DNA from: Avoscillospira_A sp052117125
Lineage (GTDB): Bacteria; Bacillota; Clostridia; Oscillospirales; Oscillospiraceae
Direction: 5' to 3'
Length of the DNA: 64,000 nucleotides
NCBI RefSeq assembly: GCF_052117125.1
Contig: NZ_JBQKJT010000002.1
Span: forward strand, 186,001 to 250,000
Position 1 is the stretch's first letter; every line of letters starts with the position of its first letter. The notes beneath the pieces are model-generated. The model ran no database searches, was not told the DNA's origin, and worked only from the letters and a program-made list of their open reading frames with translations. Positions 1 to 8,193 of this stretch are shown one piece after another. Position numbers and translations under genes: made by a program.

Positions 1-326
1 TTTTGCCGCCGCTGTTCCCGGTTGTACTGGGCCACCGCTGCCTCCACCCGTTGGGCCACCGGATAGGCCAGGGAATCCTCCACCAGCGCGCCGGTCTCCC
101 GGCCCTCGGCGGTGATCTCATAGGTGTTGTCCCCCAGCAATGCCAGATGGCCCGAGGCCTCCAGCTGGGGCAGCGCCTCCTGAATATCAAAATAGCTGAC
201 GCAGTCGTCCTGGAAGCACAACTCATAAATTTTCTGAGCCGTGGCCGTCCCTTCCACCCGGCTCATGGCATAGAGAATCAATACTTTTACATCCATCATG
301 GAGTGGATAAATCCACGCTGTTCCAT
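1..326 (-). CDS. DUF4364 family protein (3' end cut by window edge)
   Basis: The first 108 codons of a gene that continues beyond base 1. Translation begins MEQRGFIHSMMDVKVLILYA and shows a winged-helix-like start followed by a segment ending in a YEITAEGRETG wing, the layout of the DUF4364 family, small cytoplasmic putative DNA-binding proteins of Clostridia with no established role. The ATG at 326 has a GAGGTGAG ribosome-binding site just upstream. A sigma-A-type promoter at 483-511 would give a leader of about 150 nt. The gene is divergent from the CAP-domain gene at 592. The family call is from recognition of the N-terminal half only; the C-terminal half cannot be seen. Confidence 0.7.
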   Translation of the reverse strand, partial: MEQRGFIHSMMDVKVLILYAMSRVEGTATAQKIYELCFQDDCVSYFDIQEALPQLEASGHLALLGDNTYEITAEGRETGALVEDSLAYPVAQRVEAAVAQYNREQRRQ

Positions 327-482
327 CGGCTCACCTCGTTATGGTTCTTTCTGTGGCAGCACCGCATAATTCGACAAGAGAACTGGGCGAGTCCTTTTGC
401 TCCAAACCGTGCAGTTGGAGTAAAAGGGCCGGCCTGGTCCACAGGCATAATAATTGGCGTTGCCTTATGGTAATTATGCTCC

Positions 483-511
483 ATTATAGCCCATTTCCCG
501 GCAAAGTACAA
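483..511 (-). promoter_or_regulatory. Promoter for the DUF4364 gene
   Basis: On the minus strand TTGTAC, a 17-nt spacer and a perfect TATAAT. The implied 5' leader to the start at 326 is about 150 nt and holds a small inverted repeat (CTCCAA/TTGGAG near 400-420). No known riboswitch was recognised in it. Confidence 0.55.
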
Positions 512-531
512 GGAAGTTCTCCCATGGAAAA

Positions 532-573
532 TATTACAGCTTGTAATTCTTTGTAACTTTTTGTTACCATATG
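532..573 (+). promoter_or_regulatory. Phased TTGTAA repeats and palindrome upstream of the CAP gene
   Basis: Three consecutive 10-base blocks at 541-570 each begin TTGTAA or TTGTTA, so the hexamer recurs on the same face of the helix. The second and third form a palindrome, GTAAC-N5-GTTAC (553-567). TTACAGCTTGTAA at 533-545 is a second palindrome. A similar arrangement lies on the other strand upstream of the 3D-domain gene at 37801-37833. Such direct repeats are typical of OmpR/PhoB-family response-regulator sites; the actual binder is unknown. Confidence 0.4.
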
Positions 574-591
574 GCCAGGAGGTAATGCAAA

Positions 592-1332
592 ATGAACCAG
601 AAACATACATATCGTACCGTATCCGCCGCCGTGGCGGCCCTGCTGCTGACCGGCGCCATGGTCACTCCGGCGTCCGCCGCCCGGCCCCAATGGCATTGGA
701 ACTGGAACAACTGGAATTGTATCCAGATCTGCCCTGACCATGCCGTACCGGATACGGATACCACACCGGACACCGACAGCAAGCCCGACATGGACACCAC
801 GCCGGACACCGACAATACGCCCGATATGGACGTCACACCGGACACCGACAATACGCCCGATATGGACGCCACGCCGGACACCGACAATACGCCCGACATG
901 GACACTACACCCGATACCGATCCCACCCCGGAGACGGATACCACGCCGGACAGCGGTTCCGTCAGCTCCCTGGAGCGGCAGGTGGTGGCCCTGGTCAACC
1001 AGGAGCGTGCCGCCTACGGTCTGGCTCCTCTGACCCTCAGCACCGATCTCAGCGACGGCGCCCGGCTCAAGTCCAAGGACATGCGGGACAACCGCTACTT
1101 TGACCACAACAGCCCCACCTACGGCACCCCCTTTGAAATGATGCGCACGCTGGGTATCACCTACCGGTCCGCCGCCGAAAATATTGCCATGGGCTATCGC
1201 ACCGCGGAGGCCGTGGTGAACGGCTGGATGAACTCCGCCGGTCACCGGGCCAACATTCTCTCGGACAAGTACACGGAGATCGGTGTGGGCCATGTGGACG
1301 GGTACTGGACCCAGTGGTTTGTGAATCGCTGA
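592..1332 (+). CDS. Secreted CAP/SCP-domain protein with Asp-Pro-Thr repeat linker
   Basis: A 246-residue exported protein. Residues 1-30 are a signal peptide (hydrophobic AAVAALLLTGAMV, then ASAA cleavage region). Residues 53-120 are a low-complexity linker of repeated TPDTDNTPDMD-type units, about 12 residues long. Residues 125-246 are a CAP domain of the YkwD type, with VALVNQERAAYGLAPL at its start, YFDHNSP, AAENIAMG and GWMNSAGHRANIL, the usual conserved motifs. Bacterial YkwD/CAP proteins are extracellular and of mostly unresolved function; related ones occur in spore coats and the cell wall. The start is set by AGGAGG 8 bases before ATG. It lies beside another exported wall protein at 1411, so a wall-associated role is inferred. 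Confidence 0.88.
   Translation: MNQKHTYRTVSAAVAALLLTGAMVTPASAARPQWHWNWNNWNCIQICPDHAVPDTDTTPDTDSKPDMDTTPDTDNTPDMDVTPDTDNTPDMDATPDTDNTPDMDTTPDTDPTPETDTTPDSGSVSSLERQVVALVNQERAAYGLAPLTLSTDLSDGARLKSKDMRDNRYFDHNSPTYGTPFEMMRTLGITYRSAAENIAMGYRTAEAVVNGWMNSAGHRANILSDKYTEIGVGHVDGYWTQWFVNR
748..951 (+). repeat. In-frame tandem repeat coding the acidic linker
   Basis: About 36-bp units within the CAP gene encode TPDTDNTPDMD with one variable residue (V, A or T). The units are nearly identical at the DNA level, so copy number is probably variable between strains by slippage. Confidence 0.8.
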
Positions 1333-1410
1333 AAAACCTTAGAATCGTTAGAATATTTCTCATGTCATAGCAAACAATACCTCTGACAAATCCAAAAGGA
1401 GGTATTTCCC

Positions 1411-2655
1411 TTGACATCCAATTTCTCTCCCCTGCGCCGTGTGGCCCCGGCGGCAGGCGCGGTGCTCTGCGTCTGTGTGCTGGCCACCGGTGCGGCCGCT
1501 GCCCAGCGGGAAACACTGTATGACGCCGTCTACTGCTTTGAGGCGGCGGATTTTGCCGACAGCCAACAGCTGACCGGCATCTTTCTCACCGAGGTCCCGG
1601 CGCCCTCCGTGGGCAAGCTGTGCTATGGCAACCGGGTTCTGCAAGCCGGCGACGTGCTGCCTGCTTCGGCTCTGACCAGCCTGACGCTGCGGCCCGTCTG
1701 CACCGGCGATCAGGAAGCCGCCGTCTGCTATCTGCCCATCACCGAAGAGGGGCTGGGGCAATCACAGACCGTATCCATCTCCATTTCCTCCGGAGAAAAC
1801 CACGCCCCCACGGCCCAGGACGGCACATTGGAAACGTACAAGAACATTGCCAGCGACGGCACGTTGGACGTAACGGACCCGGAGGGCGACAGTCTCCGTT
1901 ATGAGCTCACTGGAGCGCCCAAGCGCGGCGAGGTGGAGCTGCGGGCCGACGGCACCTACACCTATACGCCCGCCAATAACAAGGTGGGCTCCGACCGGTT
2001 CACCTACACCGTCACCGACGCCGCCGGCAACGTGTCTAACGAGGCCACCGTGGAGATTGAAATTCTCAAGCCCATGGACAAGATCACCTACAGCGACATG
2101 GAGGGCGACGGCGACCACTTCACGGCCCTGTGGCTGCGGGAACAGCAGCTGTTCTCCGGCGAGTCCGTCGGCGGCACCCTGTGCTTCAACCCGGACAAGG
2201 CGGTGACGCGGGGCGAATTCCTGGTGATGCTGGCCCAGCTGACGGACTTGAAGCCCGACGAGGCCCAGATGACCTCCGGCTTTGACGATGAATCCCTAAC
2301 ACCTGTCTGGATGCGGCCCTATATCGTGTCGGCCCTGCGGGCCGGGTATATCTCCGGCACCGCCCAAGATGACGGTGTGGTATTTCGTCCCACGGCGGAC
2401 CTGACCACCGCCGAAGCTGCCGTCATGGTGCAGAATGTGTTGCAGCTGCCTGCTGTGACGGAGGTTTCCGGCCAGCTGGCCGACGAGAGCGTACCCGCCT
2501 GGGCCGCCGAAGCCGTCTGCGCCCTGGATGAAGCCGGTCTGCCGGTGGGGGCCTACGACGAAACCATGACCCGCCGCGACGCCGCTAACCTGCTGTATGC
2601 CACGGCTTGCCTGTTGGAAGACCGTATGAATGAGGAGCCGGACAGCCTGTTCTGA
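1411..2655 (+). CDS. Exported cadherin-like/Ig domain protein with C-terminal SLH region
   Basis: A 414-residue exported protein. Residues 1-31 are a signal peptide ending in GAAAAQ. Residues 131-219 form a cadherin-like or Ig-like beta-sandwich module (NHAPTAQDG at its start, LDVTDPEGDSLRYEL, GTYTYTPANNKVGSDRFTYT). Residues about 227-400 contain S-layer-homology-type segments (KAVTRGEFLVMLAQL, WMRPYIVSALRAGYISG, FRPTADLTTAEAAVMV). SLH domains bind secondary cell-wall polymers, so the protein is probably held on the cell surface. The start is TTG, chosen because a perfect AAAGGAGG lies 9 bases upstream. The direct repeat TTAGAAT-CG-TTAGAAT lies just before it. It may be co-expressed with the CAP gene 78 bp upstream. 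Confidence 0.82.
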   Translation: MTSNFSPLRRVAPAAGAVLCVCVLATGAAAAQRETLYDAVYCFEAADFADSQQLTGIFLTEVPAPSVGKLCYGNRVLQAGDVLPASALTSLTLRPVCTGDQEAAVCYLPITEEGLGQSQTVSISISSGENHAPTAQDGTLETYKNIASDGTLDVTDPEGDSLRYELTGAPKRGEVELRADGTYTYTPANNKVGSDRFTYTVTDAAGNVSNEATVEIEILKPMDKITYSDMEGDGDHFTALWLREQQLFSGESVGGTLCFNPDKAVTRGEFLVMLAQLTDLKPDEAQMTSGFDDESLTPVWMRPYIVSALRAGYISGTAQDDGVVFRPTADLTTAEAAVMVQNVLQLPAVTEVSGQLADESVPAWAAEAVCALDEAGLPVGAYDETMTRRDAANLLYATACLLEDRMNEEPDSLF

Positions 2656-2681
2656 CCCGCACTTTCCCACGCACCCAACAT

Positions 2682-2896
2682 TAAAAGTTTTACTCGATTT
2701 TTTTTCAAAAAATCGCAGGGGTCCAGGGGGCAGCGCCCCCTGTCGCCCGCCGCAGCGGGCGAAATTCCCGCGCCGCGCACGGCGCGAAATCCCCCATCGT
2801 TCCCAGCGCCATCCGCAGATGGCGCAATCCCCGCAGCGTATGCCGCAAGGCCGCCATCCCCACCCCATCGCGGGTGGTGGACGGCGGCCTTTTTGT
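2682..2896 (+). repeat. Modular hairpin repeat, copy 1
   Basis: Full copy, plus orientation, starting 26 bp after the SLH gene. In order: an A/T hairpin (CGATTT.../AAATCG), a CAGGGGGC/GCCCCCTG hairpin, hairpins CGCCCGC/GCGGGCG, CGCGCCG/CGGCGCG and GCGCCATC/GATGGCGC, a small TGCGG-type hairpin, and a long GGCCGCC/GGCGGCC hairpin ending in TTTTT that would act as an intrinsic terminator. With the terminator at 3001 it fills the 395-bp stretch 2656-3050. Confidence 0.85.
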
Positions 2897-3000
2897 GTGG
2901 TACCAGGTATCGTTATTCGCCGCATTTGGGCGCAGTCGTACCCTCTGCCGGCACTTCCGATTGACGGGTATGCCGCCGTTGGGTATCCCATGGACGCAAA

Positions 3001-3036
3001 GCCGGGGGCGTCGCTGCGGCGGCGTCCCCGGTTTTT
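3001..3036. terminator. Bidirectional terminator
   Basis: GCCGGGGGCGTC and GGCGTCCCCGG arms followed by TTTTT on the plus strand; the minus strand, after the gene ending at 3051, has the same stem with a shorter T run. Confidence 0.65.
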
Positions 3037-3050
3037 ATGCGCTCAAATCC

Positions 3051-3491
3051 TTACTGCTTGTCTTCGTCGTCGTTGTCGGCCACATCCACATCGATGACAA
3101 CGGATTCGGCGGACTTGGGCTCGGTCACCAAATCATCCTCGGTAATATCCACCACATAGTCGTCGCCGACCATCTCCTCATCGTCGTCATGGCCCTGGCT
3201 GCGCAGCTCCTCAATGGCGATTTTCAGGTCCTCAATGGCGATTTTGGATTCGGAAATCCGCTCGCACCAAGGCGTATACACCGCCGGGTCCGGCGTCTGG
3301 CCCACAATATAGTCCTTATAGTACAGCTTGCCCAGCTCAATCTGGGCCTTCTTGATCTTTTCCTCTTCGGTGCGGATGGCCAGATTGGCCTTGGCCACGG
3401 ATGCCAGCTGGCGGGTCTTCTTCACTGCCGTCTGGGCCCCCTCCACGGCCATGCCCTTGAACGTCTCCAGATAATCATTAAATGTTGCCAT
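3051..3491 (-). CDS. Coiled-coil protein of unknown function with acidic tail
   Basis: 146 residues, not recognised as a named family. Residues 1-95 are predicted helical and coiled-coil (ANLAIRTEEEKIKKAQIELG, then KIAIEDLKIAIEELRSQ), resembling the small coiled-coil proteins of Firmicutes that often carry a zinc ribbon; no cysteine pair is present here. Residues 100-146 are strongly acidic (clusters of DDDEE, DNDDEDKQ). There is no signal peptide or membrane segment, so it is probably cytoplasmic. It is monocistronic, with a promoter at 3541-3569 and AAAGGAG before the ATG. It is downstream of lgt but has its own promoter. No function is assigned. Confidence 0.6.
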   Translation of the reverse strand: MATFNDYLETFKGMAVEGAQTAVKKTRQLASVAKANLAIRTEEEKIKKAQIELGKLYYKDYIVGQTPDPAVYTPWCERISESKIAIEDLKIAIEELRSQGHDDDEEMVGDDYVVDITEDDLVTEPKSAESVVIDVDVADNDDEDKQ

Positions 3492-3540
3492 AGGGAATCG
3501 CTCCTTTCAGTCCTGTGGGGTTGTTTCCTCGTTTTTCGCC

Positions 3541-3569
3541 ATTATACCACGGTTTTCAGTTTGTGGGAA
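3541..3569 (-). promoter_or_regulatory. Promoter for the coiled-coil gene
   Basis: Minus strand TTCCCA, 17-nt spacer, perfect TATAAT. Confidence 0.5.
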
Positions 3570-3572
3570 GAG

Positions 3573-4445
3573 TTATGCCGTCTTTTCTTTCTCTTCCGCA
3601 GAGGCGGCCTTCTGCCGGTTGACCGCCAGATTGGCCGGGTCATGGGGCCGGATTTTCAGGTTCCACACCAAACATCCCACGGCCACCAGGAAGGACAGCG
3701 CCGCCAGCAGCTGGCTGACCCGGATGCCCGTGCCGAAGAGGTACAGGCTGTCGGTGCGCATCCCCTCAATCCAGGCACGGCCCAGGCCGTACCAGGCCAC
3801 ATACATGGTGAAAATCTGACCGTCATAGCGGCGGCGCTTTTTGAAATAGAAATGCAGGGCCAGAAAACCCACCGCGTTCCAAACCGATTCATAGAGGAAC
3901 GTGGGGTGATAGTACGTCACCACACCGGCGCTGTCGGCAATGCCCATCTTGAACAAGCTGTCGGTGACGCCGCCGTGGGCCTCCCGGTTCATAAAGTTGC
4001 CCCAACGGCCGATGGACTGGCCGATGAGCAGCCCCATGGAGCCGATATCCATCATGGGCAGCAGGGGCGTTTTTTTCCATCGGGAATGGAGAATCACGCC
4101 GATGGCCGCGCCGATGACGCCGCCGTAGATGGCCAGACCGCCCTTCCAGATAAAGAAGACGGAGATGGGATTGTCGGCGTACAGCTCCCAATAGAAGATG
4201 CAGTAATAAAGTCTTGCACCGATGATGCCCAGGGGAGCGGCCAGCAGCAGCATATCGAGAATGTTGTCCTCGGTGAGGCCGAACTGCTTGGCACAGCGGC
4301 AGCCGTAGAGCACCGCCAGGGCAAAGCCGATGGCGATGAGAATGCCGTACCAGTAGATGGGTTTTTCACCCAGAGAAAAGGCCACCGGCGAGGGGTTGAC
4401 CTCGATGCCCAGATTGGGGAACGTGATGGGGGATGCCAAAAACAC
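3573..4445 (-). CDS. lgt: Prolipoprotein diacylglyceryl transferase
   Basis: Transfers the diacylglyceryl group of phosphatidylglycerol to the lipobox cysteine of prolipoproteins, the first step of lipoprotein maturation, at the cytoplasmic membrane. The 290 residues contain about seven membrane segments and the Lgt signature GRWGNFMNREAHGG (around residues 139-152), with GARLYY upstream and YHPTFLYES further on. Length is as expected for the family. The start is GTG: AAAGGATG, which includes the stop codon of the upstream peptidase gene, acts as its ribosome-binding site, so translation is probably coupled. The C-terminal tail is lysine and glutamate-rich. Confidence 0.95.
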   Translation of the reverse strand: MFLASPITFPNLGIEVNPSPVAFSLGEKPIYWYGILIAIGFALAVLYGCRCAKQFGLTEDNILDMLLLAAPLGIIGARLYYCIFYWELYADNPISVFFIWKGGLAIYGGVIGAAIGVILHSRWKKTPLLPMMDIGSMGLLIGQSIGRWGNFMNREAHGGVTDSLFKMGIADSAGVVTYYHPTFLYESVWNAVGFLALHFYFKKRRRYDGQIFTMYVAWYGLGRAWIEGMRTDSLYLFGTGIRVSQLLAALSFLVAVGCLVWNLKIRPHDPANLAVNRQKAASAEEKEKTA

Positions 4446-4451
4446 AATACG

Positions 4452-5732
4452 TCATCCTTTCGCGTTGGGATAGATGAGGGAGAGGGCCGCCCGCTGGGGG
4501 ACCACCGTATCCCGGATCATTCGCACCGTCTCGTCCAGGGTGATGGAGCGGTACAAATCCGGGAAGTCATAATAGAACGCCCCCTCAAAGGTGCTCTGGC
4601 ACATACGGTAGCAGATGTTTTCAAAACTGTCAAGTTCGCGAATGCGGCGTCCGAACGCCGAGCGCTTGAGCCGCTGGAACAGCGCTTCATCGGCGCCCTC
4701 CCGACCCAGCCGCTCCGCCTCTTGGAGCACGGCGTCCACCACCCGCTCCGGCTCGTTGCTGTCGCCGCCGATGGACAGCATGCCCAGCGTTTTGACGCCC
4801 TCATACCCGGCGGAGAAATCGCAGTCAATGAGACCGTCCTCGTACAGCTTCGTATAGAAGGCCGTGGACTCGCCCACCAGCAGCTCCGCCGCCAGATCGC
4901 CTACCAACTCCTGTCGGAGAATGTCCGCGCCTGTTTTTGGTGTGTCGCAGCGGAACGCCACGGTGAAGCCCGGCATGGACACCTCCATGTTCTGCTCCAC
5001 CCGTGCCATCTTCTCCGCCGTCAGGGGCTCGGCGGGGCCGTAGTCCCGACCGCCCACGCCGCCGGGGGTCTTGGGCAGGATATTTCTTGCGCTCTCCACC
5101 ACCAGCACCGGGTCCACAGGACCCGCCACACAGAGCATCATATTGGACGGGTCATAGAAGGCCTTGTGGCAGTCGTACAGCGTCTGGGCCGTGATATCCT
5201 GGATGGATTCCACCGTACCGGCGATGGGCACCCGAATGGGATGGTGCTGATACAGGGCCGCGAAGAGGTTCTCATACATCCGGGAACCGGAGCTGTCCTC
5301 GTACATGCGGATTTCCTGGGCGATGATGCCCCGCTCCTTCTCCACGCTCTCCTCGGTGAAATAGGGCGTGGACACATACCGCAACAGCAGTTCCAGATTT
5401 TCCCGCCAATGTTCCGTGGATTCTACATGATATGCCGTCATGGAATAGCCGGTGAAGGCGTTGGGACTGCCGCCCAAGGCGGAAAACATCTGCATCACGT
5501 TGCCCTCGGGCATGTCGAACAGTTTATGCTCCAGATAGTGGGCCACACCGGCCGGTGTCTCATACACCTTGCCGTCCATGGTGAACTTCGTGTCGATAGA
5601 ACCGAAGTCCGTGGCAAAAAAGGAATACGTCTTGGCGAAGTCAGGCCGTGGAATGACGCGGATGCGCAGCCCGTTGGGCAGCCGTTCCTCGTAAAACGTC
5701 TCCCGCAGCTGTTCCAGCACTACCTTTTTCAT
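4452..5732 (-). CDS. M16-family zinc peptidase homologue, YfmH-like
   Basis: 426 residues with an intact M16 zinc motif HYLEH (within AHYLEHKLFD, about residues 66-70) and the downstream glutamate region, so it is probably the catalytically competent subunit. In Bacillus subtilis the paired M16 homologues YmfF/YmfH (YfmF/YfmH in current naming) are associated with the 5-aminopentanol modification of elongation factor P; that role is carried over by homology only, and efp is not in the window. The gene overlaps the upstream partner by ATGA, indicating a coupled heterodimer, as is common for M16B proteins, and is followed directly by lgt. Confidence 0.82.
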   Translation of the reverse strand: MKKVVLEQLRETFYEERLPNGLRIRVIPRPDFAKTYSFFATDFGSIDTKFTMDGKVYETPAGVAHYLEHKLFDMPEGNVMQMFSALGGSPNAFTGYSMTAYHVESTEHWRENLELLLRYVSTPYFTEESVEKERGIIAQEIRMYEDSSGSRMYENLFAALYQHHPIRVPIAGTVESIQDITAQTLYDCHKAFYDPSNMMLCVAGPVDPVLVVESARNILPKTPGGVGGRDYGPAEPLTAEKMARVEQNMEVSMPGFTVAFRCDTPKTGADILRQELVGDLAAELLVGESTAFYTKLYEDGLIDCDFSAGYEGVKTLGMLSIGGDSNEPERVVDAVLQEAERLGREGADEALFQRLKRSAFGRRIRELDSFENICYRMCQSTFEGAFYYDFPDLYRSITLDETVRMIRDTVVPQRAALSLIYPNAKG

Positions 5733-7000
5733 TTTGCCACCCCCTCAATAAAGTACACCGTGTCCAGCGTCACACGGCGGGCGGCCTCGGCCACCTGCTC
5801 CGCCGTCACCGTCTCCAGGGATTTTGCCAGATCGGCCATGGTGCCGTCCTGGCCCAAAATGGCCTGGCCCAATGCGTAATCGTCCAGCCGTCCAGGGCTG
5901 TCCATGCCGGTTTTCAGGGAGGACAGCAGCGCAATCCGGGCGCCCTCCAGTTCTTCCTCCGTGATCTCCCCCTGCCGCGTCAGTTCCAGCTGGTGGAGAA
6001 TTTCATCCCGGGCCACTTCAAATTTATCAAACTCGATGCCCGACGATACCACCATAACGCCCTTAAACTTTTCAATGGTGGAGCTGGCATAATAGCACAG
6101 GGACATCTTTTCCCGGACGTTCATAAACAGTTTGCTGGTGACGCCGGAGCCGAACACGGCGTTCATCATCAGCGCCGCCGGATACCGCTCCACATCGTCG
6201 GCAGTGCAGCCCAGACGGAAGCCCATGGCCAGCTTGCCCTGGGTCACGTCCAGCGCTTCCCGCTTTGTCTGCACGGTCTCCGCCTTGTCCACGATCACGG
6301 TGGAGAACGCGTCGGCTTCGCCCCGGGGCAGGTCCGACAGGCCCGCTTTCAGCAGGTCCGCCACCGTGTCGGCGTCACAGCTGCCGTGGTAGAAGATCTC
6401 CATGCGGGAGTGCTCCAGAATGTGGCGGTAATGGTCATAGAGACTTTGGGCCGTGATGGGCTCCACCTCTTCCACATCGCCCAGGCGGGGCAGACCGTAG
6501 GCTTCGTCCTTGCACATGGTCCGCAGCAGCTGGGACACCACATAGCTGCGCTTGTTGTTGATGCGGGCTTCCATGGTGTTGATGAGGTTCTGCTTTTCGC
6601 CGTCCACAAAAGCGGAGACAAACGCTCCGTCCTCCGTCACCGGACGGAGCAGCAGACGGCAGACAAAGTCCACCATGGGCGCCAGAATCGGCTCGCCGTC
6701 CAAGGCGTAGCGGTCCTCCAGAAAGGCCGCATAGAAGCCCGTGGTCTGAACCTCGCCTTTTTTGCGGACGAGACTGCCCACACTGGCCCCATAGTAGCCG
6801 TCGAGAAACGCCGAAATCTCCCGCATGTCCGGGCAGCCCTCGCAGCCCCGCAGGAGCACCGCCGGAAGCAGTGCGTTGGCCGCCGCTTCCTCCCGCCGCA
6901 GGGGGCGCAGCAGGGAGACGCTGAGACAACCGGTTTTAAATTTTTCACTCTGCACACAGGTGAGGAACACACCGGGCAAAAGTTCTGTTCGTCTGTTCAA
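5729..7000 (-). CDS. M16-family inactive partner, YfmF-like
   Basis: 423 residues with the M16 fold (two halves, PLRREEAAANALLPAVLLRG at the position of the zinc site, later AMGFRLGC and VFGSGVTSKLFMNVRE, typical of M16 second halves). The HxxEH zinc-binding motif is absent, so it is probably the non-catalytic substrate-binding subunit of a heterodimer with the product of the next gene, which it overlaps by 4 bp. The naming as YfmF follows that gene order. The arginine/tyrosine region at the C-terminal half (MSLCYYASS) is retained. Confidence 0.8.
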   Translation of the reverse strand: MNRRTELLPGVFLTCVQSEKFKTGCLSVSLLRPLRREEAAANALLPAVLLRGCEGCPDMREISAFLDGYYGASVGSLVRKKGEVQTTGFYAAFLEDRYALDGEPILAPMVDFVCRLLLRPVTEDGAFVSAFVDGEKQNLINTMEARINNKRSYVVSQLLRTMCKDEAYGLPRLGDVEEVEPITAQSLYDHYRHILEHSRMEIFYHGSCDADTVADLLKAGLSDLPRGEADAFSTVIVDKAETVQTKREALDVTQGKLAMGFRLGCTADDVERYPAALMMNAVFGSGVTSKLFMNVREKMSLCYYASSTIEKFKGVMVVSSGIEFDKFEVARDEILHQLELTRQGEITEEELEGARIALLSSLKTGMDSPGRLDDYALGQAILGQDGTMADLAKSLETVTAEQVAEAARRVTLDTVYFIEGVAK

Positions 7001-7084
7001 TCAATTCATCCTTTCCAGGGTATGGTGACCTATTGGGTCATCATACCACAGTTCGTCAAAAAAGTAAAATATGTTGGAAACTGC

Positions 7085-7113
7085 TTGTCAGAACGGCGCT
7101 TTTCCTGTAAACT
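7085..7113 (+). promoter_or_regulatory. Promoter for prmA
   Basis: TTGTCA, a 17-nt spacer and TAAACT, about 95 bp ahead of the prmA ATG. Confidence 0.55.
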
Positions 7114-7211
7114 AATAGACTATGGCAACGCTGTATCCGTTGTGGCAAATGGGCCATCCAAGCCGCAGACACCGAGAGACGGCGTCGCCAGTCAATAAGG
7201 AGGCATACTAC

Positions 7212-8180
7212 ATGCAATGGATCGAACTGACCATCGCCACCGCGCCCGCGGGCATTGAGCTGGTGGCGGCACGGCTGACGGCCTTGGGCTTCGACAGCTT
7301 TATTATGGACGATCAACAGGAATTTCATGATTTTTTAGAGCAGAATCGTCAATATTGGGACTACGTGGATGAGGAACTGGAACAGCAAATGGCCGGAATT
7401 TCCCAGATTCGCCTCTATGTGGAGGACACGCCCCAGGCTGTGGAGACGGCGTCCTTCCTCAGCGAGCAGCTTTCCCTGCTGCGCCGTCAGTTTCCGGCCG
7501 TGGACTTCGGCCCTTTGACGGTGTCCGCGGCAGGCTGCCGGGATGAGGACTGGGAGAACAGCTGGAAACAGTATTATCAACCCCTGCCCATTGGTGAAAA
7601 ACTGTTGGTGGTACCCCAGTGGCTCCACCCGGAAAACCCCGAGGGCCGCGTGGAGGTTCGGCTGGACCCCGGCATGATCTTCGGTACCGGCGCCCACGCT
7701 TCCACCCAAATGTGCATGAAGGCGCTGGAACAGTGCATCCACGGCGGCGAACGGGTCATCGACCTGGGCAGCGGCAGCGGGATTCTGTCCTTTACGGCGC
7801 TGCTGCTGGGGGCCGCCACAGCCACCGGCGTGGACATTGACCCCAAGGCCGAGGACATCGCCCGGGAAAACGCCGCCATGAACGGTCTCGACGGTTCCCG
7901 GTTCACCGCCGTCACCGGCAACGTCATTGACGATCAGGCCCGCATGGAGGAACTGGCCCAAGGCGGCTACGATGTGGTATTGGCCAACATTGTGGCCGAC
8001 GTCATCATTCCCCTGGCCCCGGTGGTACCCCACTTCCTGCGCAAGGGCGGCGTGTTCCTGTGCTCCGGCGTGCTCAATGTGCGGCTGGATGAAGTAAAGG
8101 CGGCGCTGGAAGCGGCAGGCCTCACCATCACCGGCTGCAATCAGATGGACGACTGGTGCCAGCTGAGCGCCACCTGCTGA
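7212..8180 (+). CDS. prmA: Ribosomal protein L11 methyltransferase
   Basis: 322 residues. SAM-dependent trimethylation of ribosomal protein L11. The N-terminal substrate-recognition domain (about 1-110) is followed by the class I methyltransferase domain: FGTGAHASTQMC, VIDLGSGSGILS (SAM-binding motif I), GVDIDPKA, then VLANIVADVI, the PrmA form of the catalytic loop. A longer reading frame upstream has no ribosome-binding site; the chosen ATG follows AAGGAGG at a 10-base spacing. It is followed 13 bp later by the DUF4015 gene in an apparent operon. Confidence 0.95.
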   Translation: MQWIELTIATAPAGIELVAARLTALGFDSFIMDDQQEFHDFLEQNRQYWDYVDEELEQQMAGISQIRLYVEDTPQAVETASFLSEQLSLLRRQFPAVDFGPLTVSAAGCRDEDWENSWKQYYQPLPIGEKLLVVPQWLHPENPEGRVEVRLDPGMIFGTGAHASTQMCMKALEQCIHGGERVIDLGSGSGILSFTALLLGAATATGVDIDPKAEDIARENAAMNGLDGSRFTAVTGNVIDDQARMEELAQGGYDVVLANIVADVIIPLAPVVPHFLRKGGVFLCSGVLNVRLDEVKAALEAAGLTITGCNQMDDWCQLSATC

Positions 8181-8193
8181 GGAGGCTGCAACT

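Noticed and set aside
541..570. WalR box before the CAP gene
   Set aside because: The hexamers resemble TGTWAH but the period is 10 bp, not the 11 bp of the WalR consensus, so I report only a generic phased repeat.
748..951. Possible CRISPR-like array
   Set aside because: The repeat is in frame inside a coding sequence and encodes an Asp-Pro-Thr linker; there are no unique spacers.
2874..5879. A 1001-codon plus-strand open frame opposite lgt and the peptidase genes
   Set aside because: Its translation is low-complexity (His, Gln, Gly, Arg-rich) and it lies wholly antisense to well-recognised genes. GC-rich third positions keep this frame open.
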